64,000 bases of DNA from DASYCK01 sp036500205 (GTDB lineage: Bacteria; Myxococcota_A; Polyangia; Fen-1088): positions 73,208 to 137,207 of the forward strand of contig DASYCK010000041.1 of the NCBI GenBank assembly GCA_036500205.1, written 5' to 3'. Within the stretch, counting starts at the first letter, position 1, and every line of letters starts with the position of its first letter. The notes beneath the pieces were generated by a model, which saw nothing but the letters and a program-made list of their open reading frames with translations, did not search any database and was not told where the DNA came from. The translations under genes were made by a program, and so were the position numbers. Positions 54,687 to 63,327 of the stretch are shown here, piece by piece.

Positions 54687-55658
54687 ATGAAACGCATCGC
54701 GGTCCTGACCAGCGGGGGTGACGCCCCGGGGATGAACGCCGCCATTCGTACCGTCGTACGAATGGGCATCAGCGAAGGCTGGGAGGTGTTCGGCATTCGC
54801 AACGGCTATGCCGGCCTGTTCGAGGACCGGCTCGAGCCCCTGGGGGCCCGCGACGTCGGCGGCATCCTCCAGCGTGGCGGGACGGTGCTGGGCAGCGCGC
54901 GGTTCCCCAGGTGGAAAGAGCACGAGGTGCGGGCGCAGGCGCTCGACAACCTGCGCGCCCACAAGATCGAGGGGCTGATCGTCATCGGCGGCAACGGTTC
55001 GCAGACGGGGGCCTGGGCGCTGTCGCAGATGGACTTTCCGGTCATCGGCGTCGCCTCGACCATCGACAACGATCTCTCGTGCACCGAGATCACCATCGGC
55101 GTCGACACCGCCCTCAACATCGCGCTCGAGTCGATCGATCGCCTGCGCACCACCGCGTCGTCGCACAAGCGCGCCTTCGTGGTCGAGGTGATGGGGCGCA
55201 ACTGCGGCTACCTGGCCCTGATGGCGGGCCTGGCGGGCGGCGCCGAGGCGATCCTGGTGCCCGAGGCCACCACCAACCCCGACGACGTCGCCTCCGATCT
55301 GCAAGGCGCCTGGGCGCGCGGCAAACAGCACGCGCTGGTGGTGGTGGCGGAAGGGGCGAACCCGAACGCCGCCGGTCTGCTGAAGCACTTCGAGGGGAGC
55401 CGCGGTCAGCTCGGCTTCGACCTGCGCGCCACGATCCTGGGGCACGTGCAGCGCGGCGGCGTCCCCGGCGCGTTCGATCGTCTGCTGGCGACCCGGCTGT
55501 CGGCGGGCGCCGTCGAGCGGCTGGCGCGCGGCGAGCACGGCTGTCTGGTCGGGCTCATCAAGGGCGAGGTGACGTCGACCCCTTACGAGACCGTGATGAA
55601 GACGCCGAAGACCATCGACTTCCAACTCTTGAAGCTGGCGCGGGTCCTTGCCGTCTGA
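54687..55658 (+). CDS. pfkA: 6-phosphofructokinase with variant metal-site motif
   Basis: 323 residues, bacterial PfkA size. Motifs: IAVLTSGGDAPGMNAAIRTV, IRNGYAGLFEDRL, VASTIDNDLSCTEITIGVDT (catalytic Asp of TIDND), VVEVMGRNCGYLALMAGLAG. The usual GGDGS of the ATP/Mg loop reads IGGNGSQTGA: Asp (103 in E. coli) is Asn, while the following Gly that favours ATP over PPi is kept. Glycolytic commitment step together with fba upstream in the window. ATG 54687; the next gene overlaps its last 11 bases. Confidence 0.92.
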   Translation: MKRIAVLTSGGDAPGMNAAIRTVVRMGISEGWEVFGIRNGYAGLFEDRLEPLGARDVGGILQRGGTVLGSARFPRWKEHEVRAQALDNLRAHKIEGLIVIGGNGSQTGAWALSQMDFPVIGVASTIDNDLSCTEITIGVDTALNIALESIDRLRTTASSHKRAFVVEVMGRNCGYLALMAGLAGGAEAILVPEATTNPDDVASDLQGAWARGKQHALVVVAEGANPNAAGLLKHFEGSRGQLGFDLRATILGHVQRGGVPGAFDRLLATRLSAGAVERLARGEHGCLVGLIKGEVTSTPYETVMKTPKTIDFQLLKLARVLAV

Positions 55659-57777
55659 AGCGGCAGGCACCGGTTCGCTGGCCACGCCCGCGCCGCCGCC
55701 CGCGCGTCCCTCCGCGGTTTCTTGGCTCGACCGCCTGAGCGAGCGCCAGATGATCTGGCTGGTGGTGGTGCTGGGCATCTTGCTCTACGTACCGCTGGCG
55801 GGGACCTACGGCCTGTGGGATCCCTGGGAGACGCACTACTCGGAAGTGGCCCGCCAGATGACGAAGCGGGGCGACTTCATCAGCCTGTGGTGGCCCGGCT
55901 CGCCGCGCGACGTGGATGTGTTCTGGTCGAAGCCGGTGCTGTCGTTCTGGCTCATGAGCATCGGCATGCATCTGGCGGGCATCGGCTCGCCCGACGGCAT
56001 GTCCGGCGAGATGGCGCTCGGCACGCGCGCCGAGTGGGCCGTGCGCACGCCGTTCTGCCTGATGGGCGTGCTGGGGATCCTGGCCGTCTATCTGGTGACG
56101 GCGCGTTTCGTCACCCGGCGCGCTGGCGTGCTGGCGGCCGTCATCCTGGCCACGTCCCCCATGTACAGCCTGGTGGCGCGCCAGGCGATGACCGACATGG
56201 CGTTCGTCGGACCAATGGCGATGGCGCTGGCGCTGGGCGCGCTGGCCCTGTTCGACGACGAGGACGAGCAGCTCCCTCGGCGGGGCCGAGGCCGCTTCAC
56301 CTGGCCCCACCACAGCCTGTTCTACTGGACCATCGGCCTGTTCGTGGTCACGACGATCCCGCAGCTGGTCATCGATTCGATCCAGCTGAAGGTCGACGTC
56401 CCCACGGCGAGGGGGTTCCTCCGCATCTACGGCGTCGTCTTCATGCTCCCGTACTTCGCCGGCTTCGGGCTGTTCGGCTTCATCGCGTCGCGTACCCGCT
56501 ACAAGGCGCCGCTGTACCTGTACCTGGCGGCGATCCTGTGCGGCCTGGCGGTGCTGGCGAAGGGGCTGGCGGGCCTGGGGCTGCCACTGATCGTGTTTCT
56601 GGCCTACCTGGCCTTCACCTGGAACTGGGCCCGCTTGCGGCGGGCGCAGATCCCGATGGGGATCGGGGGCTCGCTGCTGGCGCTGCTGGTGGTGGCGGTC
56701 CCGTGGCACCACGCCATGATCGCGCGTCACGGGCTGGCGTTCTGGAACGAGCTGTTCGGCGACAACCACTGGCGGCGCATGGTGCTCGGTCGGCACGGCG
56801 ATCGCGGCACGTTCGAATACTTCATTCGCGAGCTGGGCTATGCGCTGTGGCCCTGGGTCGTGCTGGCGCCCGGTGCCGTCGCCTGGGCGGTGACGCGGCG
56901 GGCGCGCGGTGGCGCTGGCCTGACCGTGGCGGCCCGCGCGGCCGACGGGCGCGCCCAGGGGATCTTCTGGCTGGGCGCGATCTGGTTCGTCAGCGCCTAC
57001 GCCATCGTCTCGGTGTCGATGACCAAGTTTCATCACTACGTGCTGCCGGCGGTGCCGGGGCTGGCCATCTGCATCGGCTGCTTCCTGGATGATCTGATCA
57101 CCAGGCCGGGCCGTCGCCGCATCCTGCTGACCTTGCTGCTGGGGGTGCCGCTGCTGGCGGCGGTCACCGTCGATCTGACGAGCGCGCAGAACGCCTCGCA
57201 GCGGTTTCTGTGGCTGTTCTCCTACGACTACATCCACAGCCCGAAGGGGCGACCGTGGCCTTCGTCGCTCGACTTCACGGTGCCGGTGGTGGCGTTCTCG
57301 GCGCTGTTCGCGGGGGCGGCGTTCCTGCTGCTGGGGCGGCCGGCCTGGCGACGCTGGGTGGCGTTCGCGATGTGCGGCGTCGCCGTGGGGGCGACGTTCT
57401 TCCTGCTCGACGACTTCATGCGCCAGGTGGCGCCGTTCTGGTCGCAGAAGGATGTCATCGCCGCGTATTACAAGACGCGCCGTTCGCCCGACGAGAAGCT
57501 GATCGCCTACCAGCTCTACTGGCGCGGCGAGACGTTCTACACCGAGAACGAGATCTACCAGGGGCCGATGGAGGAGCGAACAGTCTTCGACGCGGAAGGC
57601 GCCGACGAGAAGTTCCACAAGTACATCGCCAGCCATCGCGGGCGACGCATCTTCCTGCTGATCGAGAAGGGGCAGAAGGGCAAGGTGGCGGGGCTGCTGC
57701 CGGTGGAGGTTCGCCCTTCGATCGTGGTCGTGCACGAGAGCAACACCAAGTTCATCTTGCTGCAAGCGGACCTGTAA
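55648..57777 (+). CDS. GT39/ArnT-like polytopic membrane glycosyltransferase
   Basis: 709 residues with about 10-12 membrane helices. The first extracytoplasmic loop has GLWDPWETHYSEVARQMTKR, the Asp/Glu motif of the GT-C fold (ArnT, Pmt) that uses polyprenyl-phosphate sugars. Further family-like parts: VDVFWSKPVLSFWLM, HLAGIG, ATSPMYSLVARQAMTDM and TMTKFHHYVLPAVPGL. The C-terminal about 120 residues after the last helices form a soluble domain. Likely adds sugar or aminosugar to lipid A or to envelope proteins. The start is a TTG at 55648 that overlaps pfkA by 11 bp, so the coupling is real but the TTG could be replaced by a downstream start. Confidence 0.9.
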   Translation: MPSEAAGTGSLATPAPPPARPSAVSWLDRLSERQMIWLVVVLGILLYVPLAGTYGLWDPWETHYSEVARQMTKRGDFISLWWPGSPRDVDVFWSKPVLSFWLMSIGMHLAGIGSPDGMSGEMALGTRAEWAVRTPFCLMGVLGILAVYLVTARFVTRRAGVLAAVILATSPMYSLVARQAMTDMAFVGPMAMALALGALALFDDEDEQLPRRGRGRFTWPHHSLFYWTIGLFVVTTIPQLVIDSIQLKVDVPTARGFLRIYGVVFMLPYFAGFGLFGFIASRTRYKAPLYLYLAAILCGLAVLAKGLAGLGLPLIVFLAYLAFTWNWARLRRAQIPMGIGGSLLALLVVAVPWHHAMIARHGLAFWNELFGDNHWRRMVLGRHGDRGTFEYFIRELGYALWPWVVLAPGAVAWAVTRRARGGAGLTVAARAADGRAQGIFWLGAIWFVSAYAIVSVSMTKFHHYVLPAVPGLAICIGCFLDDLITRPGRRRILLTLLLGVPLLAAVTVDLTSAQNASQRFLWLFSYDYIHSPKGRPWPSSLDFTVPVVAFSALFAGAAFLLLGRPAWRRWVAFAMCGVAVGATFFLLDDFMRQVAPFWSQKDVIAAYYKTRRSPDEKLIAYQLYWRGETFYTENEIYQGPMEERTVFDAEGADEKFHKYIASHRGRRIFLLIEKGQKGKVAGLLPVEVRPSIVVVHESNTKFILLQADL

Positions 57778-57813
57778 GGAGGGGCAACGCGCGCCAGATT
57801 CCCACGCACACCC

Positions 57814-60800
57814 TCAGTGAAAGTCGTGTGAGATGTCGAGGGAGGTCAGGGGGCGCGTGGTGGGGCCGGGCAGGGGGCTGAAGCGATCGGCCTTGATCGT
57901 GACGACGCCGTCGCGATTTTGAACGACCCCGTCGACGATCATCGTGCCCAGCCCCAGGATCGTCTGGCGGTGCGTGACGAAACGCTGCGGCGTGATGATG
58001 GCGTTCGCGAAGCCGGTCTCGTCCTCGACGGTCAGGAACACGAAGCCCTTGGCGGTGCCGGGGCGCTGGCGGACGATGACGATGCCGGCGACGCGGGCGC
58101 GCTTCCCGTCGGCGATGGCGCCCAGCCCCGCCGCCGTCACCACGCCCTCCGCTCGCAAGCGCTCGCGCGCGAACGCCAGGGGATGCGCGGCGGTGTTGAC
58201 GCCGGTGTGCCCCAGGTCGGACACGATCTCGTCGAAGGGGGACATCTCGGGCAAGGGAGAATCGTCGTCGTCGGTCGCGGCCGTGCCCGCGAACAGACGC
58301 CCCGAGCGGCCGAGCACCTCCACCTGCCACAGCGCGCGCCGTCGGCTCCCCCCCAGCGCGCCAAATGCGCCGATGGCGGCCAGACTGGAGAGCTCGGTGG
58401 GATTCGGCCGCACGCGCGCTTCCAGGTCGGCCATTGACGTGAACGGTCGCTCGGCGCGCGCCTTCACCAGACGCGCGCCGACCTCTTCCCGCAAGCCGTG
58501 GACGTACTTCAGCCCCAGCCGCACGGCCGGGCCGCCGCCGGTGTCGCTCGGTTCCAGGTCACACCGCCACGGCGAGCGCGCGACATCGATGGGCAGCGTC
58601 ACCACGTCGTGGCGCCCGGCGTCGGTCACCAACGTCGACGGGTGATAGAAGCCCATCGGGTAGTTGTTGAGCAGCGCGCACAGGAACGCCGCCGGGTGAT
58701 GCGCCTTCAGATAGGCCGACGCGTAGGCGAGCAGCGCGAACGACGCCGCGTGCGACTCGGGGAACCCGTAGAGCGCGAAGGACTTGATCCCTTGCACGAT
58801 CTCGTCCTGCGCCGCGCCCGTGATGCCCTTCTTCACCATGCCGGCGCGCAGGTCGACCTCGATGGCGTTCATCCGCTCCTGCGAGCGCTTGAACCCCATG
58901 GCCCGCCGCAGCTCATCGGCCTGGCCGCCCGTGAAGCCGGCCGCCACCATGGCCATGCGGATCAGCTGCTCCTGAAACAGCGGGATGCCCAGGGTCCGCT
59001 TCAGGATCGGCTCCAGCGACGGGTGCGGGTAGGTCACCTGCTGGCGCCCCGCCCGGCGCAACAGGTACGGGTTCAACATCTTTCCCACGATGGGGCCGGG
59101 GCGGATGATCGCCACCTCGACCACCAGATCGTAAAACCGTTCGGGGCGCATGCGGGGCAAGGTCGCCATCTGCGCGCGTGACTCGACCTGGAACACCCCC
59201 ACCGTGTCGGCCGCGCGCAGCATCTCGTACACCTTGGGATCGTCGACGGGCAGGTGCGCGTAGTCGATGGCGACCCCCTCGTGCCGCTCGATGAGCGGCA
59301 CCGCGTCCTCCAGCACCGCCATCATCCCCAGCCCCAGCAGGTCGACCTTGACGATGCCCAGGTCGGCGCAGTCGTCCTTGTCCCACTGCACGATGACCCG
59401 GTTGGGCATGCTGGCCGGCTCGAGCGGCACCACGTCGTCCAGGTGCCCCGCCGCGATGACCATGCCGCCCGAGTGCTGCCCCAGGTGGCGGGGCAGGTTC
59501 AACAGCTCCGTCGAGATCGTCCCCAGGAGCTGGGTGCGATCCTCACGCGTGGAGAAGCCCGCCGAGGCGACGTAGTCGGACAGCGGCGCGTCCGGCTCGG
59601 CGTGCAGCCAGGCCGGCAGCCCCTTGGCGATGCGGCCCAGTTGCTCCTCGGAGAACCCCAGCGCGCGGCCGACCGTGCGCATGGCCAGCCGCGGGCGATA
59701 GCTGATCACGTTCGCGGTCATGGCGGCCCCGCGCGCGCCGTGCTTCGCGTAGACGTGCTGGATGACGGCCTCACGCTTGTCCCCCGACGGCAGATCCAGA
59801 TCGATGTCGGGCATGCGATCGGTGATGTTCGAGGCGGCGTGGACCCGCTCCTCGGACAGGAACCGCTCGAACAGCAGCTCCATGCCGACGGGATCGACGG
59901 CGGTGATGCCGAGCGCGTAGCAGACGGCCGAGTTCGCCGCCGAGCCGCGCCCCTGCACCATGATGTCGTTGTTCCGCGCGTATTCGACGATGTCCCACAC
60001 CAGCAAGAAATACCCGGCGAGGTGGAGGCGCCCGATGAGGTCGAGCTCGCGTTCGAGCTGCCGCCGCGCCTTCTCGGCGAGCGTGCGCGCGGCGGCCGAG
60101 TCGGCGCGGTAGCGGCGCGCGGCGCCCTGCCAGGTGAGCTTCACCAGGTAGCTCTGCTCGGTCTCGCCGGCGGGCACGGGGAAGGTGGGGAAGGTGTAGC
60201 CGAGATCGGCGAGCGTGAACCGGCAGCGCTCGGCGATGGCGCGGGTGGCGCGCAGGGCCGCCGGCAGGTCGCGGAACAGCGCCGCCATCTCGCGCGGGGA
60301 TTTCAGGTGATGCTCGGCGCTGGGGGACAGCCGCCGCCCGATCTCGTCGACGGTGGCGCCGTGGCGCGCGCAGGTGAGCACGTCGTGAATGCGCCGCCGC
60401 TCGGGCGTGGCGTAGCGGACGTCGTTGGTGGCGACGATGGGGAGCCCGAACGCCTCCGCCTGGGCGCACGCGGCCCGCACCCGATGCGCCTCCGCGGCGT
60501 CGAAGTGACGTTGCGTCTCGAGGTACAGCCGGTCGCGCCCGAAGGCGTCGCGCAGCGCCGGGAGATCGGCGCGCGCGTCCGCTCCCGCGAGCGCGATCAG
60601 GCCGGGGGCGTGCGCCGCCAGCAGCGCGTGCGTGGCCGAGCCCGTCCCCTTGGGGCGGCCGTGGTGGATCCGGGTGAGCAGCCGGCACAGGTTCTGGTAG
60701 CCCTCGCGATGCTCGACCAGCAGCAGCACGGGCGGCGCGCCGGCGTCGGTCAGCGTCACCTCGGCGCCGACGATGGCCCGCACCCCGGCGCGTCGGGCCG

Positions 60801-60966
60801 CGCCGAAGAACCGCGGCGCCCCGTAAAGCCCGTTCACATCGGCGAGCGCCAAGGTGTCGTACCCCTGGCGCGCGGCCGTCTCCAGCAGATCTTCGGGGAG
60901 CGAGGCCCCATCGAGAAACGAGAAGGCTGATCGGCAGCGCAGCTCGACGTAGTCACTCCCGGCCAT
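57814..60966 (-). CDS. dnaE2: Error-prone DNA polymerase III alpha subunit
   Basis: 1050 residues, DnaE2/ImuC length. N-terminal PHP domain (YVELRCRSAFSFLDGASLPE, TLALADVNGLYGAPRF). Polymerase core: GRGSAANSAVCYALGIT, RMPDIDLDLPSGDKREAVI with the catalytic Asp pair, and CADLGIVKVDLLGLGMM with the third Asp. The C-terminus has the OB fold (VAGIVIVRQRPGTAKGFVFL) and lacks the long tau-binding tail of replicative DnaE. DnaE2 carries out damage-tolerant, mutagenic synthesis with ImuB. ATG 60966 is chosen at the conserved N-terminus; a LexA-like box lies 15 bp upstream. No imuA/imuB is adjacent. Confidence 0.96.
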   Translation of the reverse strand: MAGSDYVELRCRSAFSFLDGASLPEDLLETAARQGYDTLALADVNGLYGAPRFFGAARRAGVRAIVGAEVTLTDAGAPPVLLLVEHREGYQNLCRLLTRIHHGRPKGTGSATHALLAAHAPGLIALAGADARADLPALRDAFGRDRLYLETQRHFDAAEAHRVRAACAQAEAFGLPIVATNDVRYATPERRRIHDVLTCARHGATVDEIGRRLSPSAEHHLKSPREMAALFRDLPAALRATRAIAERCRFTLADLGYTFPTFPVPAGETEQSYLVKLTWQGAARRYRADSAAARTLAEKARRQLERELDLIGRLHLAGYFLLVWDIVEYARNNDIMVQGRGSAANSAVCYALGITAVDPVGMELLFERFLSEERVHAASNITDRMPDIDLDLPSGDKREAVIQHVYAKHGARGAAMTANVISYRPRLAMRTVGRALGFSEEQLGRIAKGLPAWLHAEPDAPLSDYVASAGFSTREDRTQLLGTISTELLNLPRHLGQHSGGMVIAAGHLDDVVPLEPASMPNRVIVQWDKDDCADLGIVKVDLLGLGMMAVLEDAVPLIERHEGVAIDYAHLPVDDPKVYEMLRAADTVGVFQVESRAQMATLPRMRPERFYDLVVEVAIIRPGPIVGKMLNPYLLRRAGRQQVTYPHPSLEPILKRTLGIPLFQEQLIRMAMVAAGFTGGQADELRRAMGFKRSQERMNAIEVDLRAGMVKKGITGAAQDEIVQGIKSFALYGFPESHAASFALLAYASAYLKAHHPAAFLCALLNNYPMGFYHPSTLVTDAGRHDVVTLPIDVARSPWRCDLEPSDTGGGPAVRLGLKYVHGLREEVGARLVKARAERPFTSMADLEARVRPNPTELSSLAAIGAFGALGGSRRRALWQVEVLGRSGRLFAGTAATDDDDSPLPEMSPFDEIVSDLGHTGVNTAAHPLAFARERLRAEGVVTAAGLGAIADGKRARVAGIVIVRQRPGTAKGFVFLTVEDETGFANAIITPQRFVTHRQTILGLGTMIVDGVVQNRDGVVTIKADRFSPLPGPTTRPLTSLDISHDFH

Positions 60967-60980
60967 GAACCGCGAGTATA

Positions 60981-60996
60981 CTGAATGTTTGTTTAG
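60981..60996 (-). promoter_or_regulatory. Candidate LexA (SOS) box upstream of dnaE2
   Basis: CTGAA-N6-TTTAG, an imperfect palindrome one base away from CTGAA/TTCAG, 15 bp before the dnaE2 ATG and overlapping a candidate -10 (TATACT) on the minus strand. It resembles LexA sites of deltaproteobacteria. dnaE2 is a classical SOS gene, which supports the call. Confidence 0.55.
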
Positions 60997-61012
60997 TCCC
61001 AGGGTCGACCAA

Positions 61013-61032
61013 ACCATACATCCCAGTATGGT
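61013..61032 (+). promoter_or_regulatory. Palindromic operator of the vapBC module
   Basis: ACCATAC-ATCCCA-GTATGGT, a perfect 7-bp inverted repeat with 6-base spacer, 13 bases before the vapB start codon. Antitoxin-toxin complexes usually repress their own promoter by binding such a site. 'tatggt' within it may serve as the -10. Confidence 0.65.
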
Positions 61033-61044
61033 AAAAATAGCTGT

Positions 61045-61266
61045 ATGAAAAAGACCATGCACATCGACGCGCTGCTGCTGGCCGAGGCCAAGGTCGCGTC
61101 GGGGGCCGTCACGGACACCGAGGCGGTCCGGTTGGGGCTGCAGGCCCTGGTGCGGCATGCCGCCCACGAGCGGCTGCGAACGCTTCGCGGATCCGAACCC
61201 ACGGCGCGCGACGTGCCGAGACGCCAGGAACGGGCCTCGTCGCGCGCGAAGCGCACCGCGGTCTGA
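61045..61266 (+). CDS. vapB: VapB-family antitoxin
   Basis: 73 residues. N-terminal ribbon-helix-helix-like part (KKTMHIDALLLAEAKVASGA and DTEAVRLGLQALVRHAAHE) for DNA binding, then a flexible basic toxin-binding tail (SEPTARDVPRRQERASSRAK). Its TGA overlaps the first base of the toxin ATG. Divergent from dnaE2 with a palindromic operator between. Confidence 0.92.
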   Translation: MKKTMHIDALLLAEAKVASGAVTDTEAVRLGLQALVRHAAHERLRTLRGSEPTARDVPRRQERASSRAKRTAV

Positions 61267-61637
61267 TGGTCCTGGTCGATACCGCCGTCTGGATCCGGTT
61301 TCTCGCCAACCGTGCGCCGTACACGGCCGAGCTGGATCGCCTGCTCGGCCGTGACGAGGTGATCGGCCACGAGCTGGTCTACGGGGAGCTCCTCGTCGGT
61401 GATGTCGGGGGGCGGGCGACGTTGCTCGACGCTTACGCGCAGATGCGACAGGCGCCCGTCATTCGACACACCGAGGTGGTGGAGCTCGTGCGCGCGCGCA
61501 GGCTCGCGGGACGCGGCATCGGTTGGAGCGATGCCCACCTGCTCGCCTCGGCGCTGGTGGGCGGCGTCTCGTTATGGACGGTCGACATCCGGCTCCAGGC
61601 GTCGGCGGTCGCGCTGGGCGTCGCGCATCGACCCTGA
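61266..61637 (+). CDS. vapC: VapC-family PIN-domain toxin
   Basis: 123 residues. PIN nuclease fold with VLVDTAVWIRFLANRAP (first acidic residue), HELVYGELLVGD (Glu), IGWSDAHLLASALVGG (Asp) and SLWTVDIRLQ (last Asp): all four acidic active-site residues are present. VapC toxins cut tRNA or rRNA to stop translation. Translationally coupled to the antitoxin by a 1-base overlap. Looks intact. Confidence 0.93.
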   Translation: MVLVDTAVWIRFLANRAPYTAELDRLLGRDEVIGHELVYGELLVGDVGGRATLLDAYAQMRQAPVIRHTEVVELVRARRLAGRGIGWSDAHLLASALVGGVSLWTVDIRLQASAVALGVAHRP

Positions 61638-61659
61638 TTCCAGATGAGGGTGGGCGCGC

Positions 61660-62088
61660 TCAGTCCGCCCAGAGCTCCGCCAGCGCGCGACCGGCGCCGG
61701 GCAGGTTGCCGTAGTGGAACTCGACGTTGCGGATGACGCGCCGGTTGCCGGGAAGATCGATCACGTGTGAGCGGGTCTCCGGGTTGAAGATGGCGCGGGT
61801 CTTCGGCGCGAACTGCGTGCCGTCGCCGAAGGTCACCACCACGTCGAACATCTCGAGCGGGCTCCGCTCCACCACGATCATGATGCGCCGGTACGTGCCT
61901 TCGCGCGCCCCCACGGTGATCACGTCGCGATCCCGCGCGCCGTCCACCGAGCGCTCGCCCAGCTTGACCCATTCGCCACGGGGGCGGCCGGGGTAGGCGG
62001 GCCCCGTCTCGTGGTGTGCGCAGCCCGCACCCACCGCCAAGAAGACGCCCAACAGGATCGATGTTCCGCGCACGATTTCCTTTCGCAT
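61660..62088 (-). CDS. Small lipoprotein (DUF2541-like)
   Basis: 142 residues from ATG 62088; ATG 62106 is an alternative. Signal and lipobox: GTSILLGVFLAVGAGC. Mature part: EWVKLGERSVDGARDRDVI, TVGAREGTYRRIMIVVERSP, MFDVVVTFGDGTQF and RVIRNVEFHYGNLPGAGRA. The order of short beta strands with 'GER-VD-G--D-D-I-VG-REG' resembles the family named DUF2541, which is of unknown function and occurs in the envelope of diverse bacteria. Convergent with vapC. Confidence 0.8.
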   Translation of the reverse strand: MRKEIVRGTSILLGVFLAVGAGCAHHETGPAYPGRPRGEWVKLGERSVDGARDRDVITVGAREGTYRRIMIVVERSPLEMFDVVVTFGDGTQFAPKTRAIFNPETRSHVIDLPGNRRVIRNVEFHYGNLPGAGRALAELWAD

Positions 62089-62134
62089 GGTGATCATTCG
62101 CACCATCTAAGTCCGATCCCGGCAGGCGCAACGG

Positions 62135-63256
62135 CTAGGGCGCTGCCAGCCCGGCGATCGTCGTGAACGCGGCGATCAAATCGGCCCCGCTCTCCACCGG
62201 ATAGTAAGAGGGGTTCGCGGAGCGCGGCTGGCCCCCGGCGATCGCCATCGCCGCCAGGGTCGCGTCGCCACTTCCGACGTCCATTCCCACCCCCACCACG
62301 AACGTTGAAATGCCGAGGGTGTCGTACGCGCTCTTGACGGCGGCGATCGCGTTCGCGTCGTCGCATTGATTCAGACTGCCCGGGGCAGCGCCGGCACAAG
62401 GCGCAACCCCGCAGGTGGGAATACCGTCGGTGACGAGGAGGATGAACTTCGGAGCGCCATCGTTCAGGCTCGATAAATACGTCGCCGCCGCCGAGATGGC
62501 GGCGGTGGTTGGGGTCGAGCCGCTGGCATGTGTCGCCTCGAGTCGGAAGGCGATCATGGCCGCGCTCGCCACCTGGGGCGCAATTTCGACGCCGCTCAGG
62601 ACCACACAGGCATCGGTCGAAAGGCCGCCTCCTTCGGCGAAGAACTTGAGACCCCAGTTGACCTTGGTTTCTTCGAGCGGAAGCACCTGCTCCATCGCCG
62701 TCGTCATCAGGGACCATTTCGAGGTCACCCCGCAACCGTAGGTGCCGGGACAGGTCATGCCGTCGAACGTGTCGTTCATCGACGCCGAGCGATCGAGGAC
62801 GATGAGAATGTTGGGAGGCGGCGACGTCACGATGCCTCCGCCGGTCCCTCCGTCGCCCGCGCCGGCGCGGCCTCCGCCCCCGCTCGTTCCGCCCGCGCTC
62901 GTGCCGGCGAGGCCTGAGCCCGCCGCTCCCCCTGGCCCGACGCCCGCGCTCCCGGCGGCGCCGTCGCTTGGCACCGCGTGGCCTGCCGCACCTCCCGAGG
63001 CTGGCGCGGACGTACCTCCGAAGCCGCCTCCGCCGACACCCGTTCCGCCACCGCCCTGTCCGCCGACGGACGGCTCCACCGTCGCCGGCATTCCTCCGCC
63101 TCCGTTCACCGTCGCCCCTCCCGCGCCGCCGCTCTGGCTCGCCGTCCCGGCGCCACTCCCGCCGCTCCTTCCGCCGCTGGACGAAGAACAGCCCATACCC
63201 CCTGAAACCCACGCGGCGACGACCACCACCACCGCCAGACCTGACATCATCCTCAC
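62135..63256 (-). CDS. Von Willebrand factor A (VWA) domain lipoprotein with Gly-rich linker
   Basis: 373 residues. The GTG at 63256 is chosen because 'ggagg' lies 5 bases upstream; ATG 63250 is next. Lipobox: VVAAWVSGGMGC (Cys 23). Residues 24-143 are a Gly/Ala/Ser-rich low-complexity linker. The VWA domain follows: metal site (MIDAS) DRSASMND at about 155, Thr in GSTPTTAAI, Asp in LVTDGIPTCG, plus an insertion GVAPCAGAAPGSLNQCDD with Cys. Probably a surface-exposed adhesion or polymer-binding lipoprotein. Same strand as the next Gly-rich gene. Confidence 0.88.
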   Translation of the reverse strand: MRMMSGLAVVVVVAAWVSGGMGCSSSSGGRSGGSGAGTASQSGGAGGATVNGGGGMPATVEPSVGGQGGGGTGVGGGGFGGTSAPASGGAAGHAVPSDGAAGSAGVGPGGAAGSGLAGTSAGGTSGGGGRAGAGDGGTGGGIVTSPPPNILIVLDRSASMNDTFDGMTCPGTYGCGVTSKWSLMTTAMEQVLPLEETKVNWGLKFFAEGGGLSTDACVVLSGVEIAPQVASAAMIAFRLEATHASGSTPTTAAISAAATYLSSLNDGAPKFILLVTDGIPTCGVAPCAGAAPGSLNQCDDANAIAAVKSAYDTLGISTFVVGVGMDVGSGDATLAAMAIAGGQPRSANPSYYPVESGADLIAAFTTIAGLAAP

Positions 63257-63327
63257 GGGCGCCTCCTCGAAGAGTTCCGTGCGCAGCGTATCATGGCGGA
63301 CAACGGCGGCCCGATGAGGTTCCGGCT

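Noticed and set aside
62830..63170. Repeated Gly-rich DNA that might suggest a CRISPR or other array
   Set aside because: The units are irregular, in frame, and encode Gly/Ser linkers; there are no constant-length spacers.
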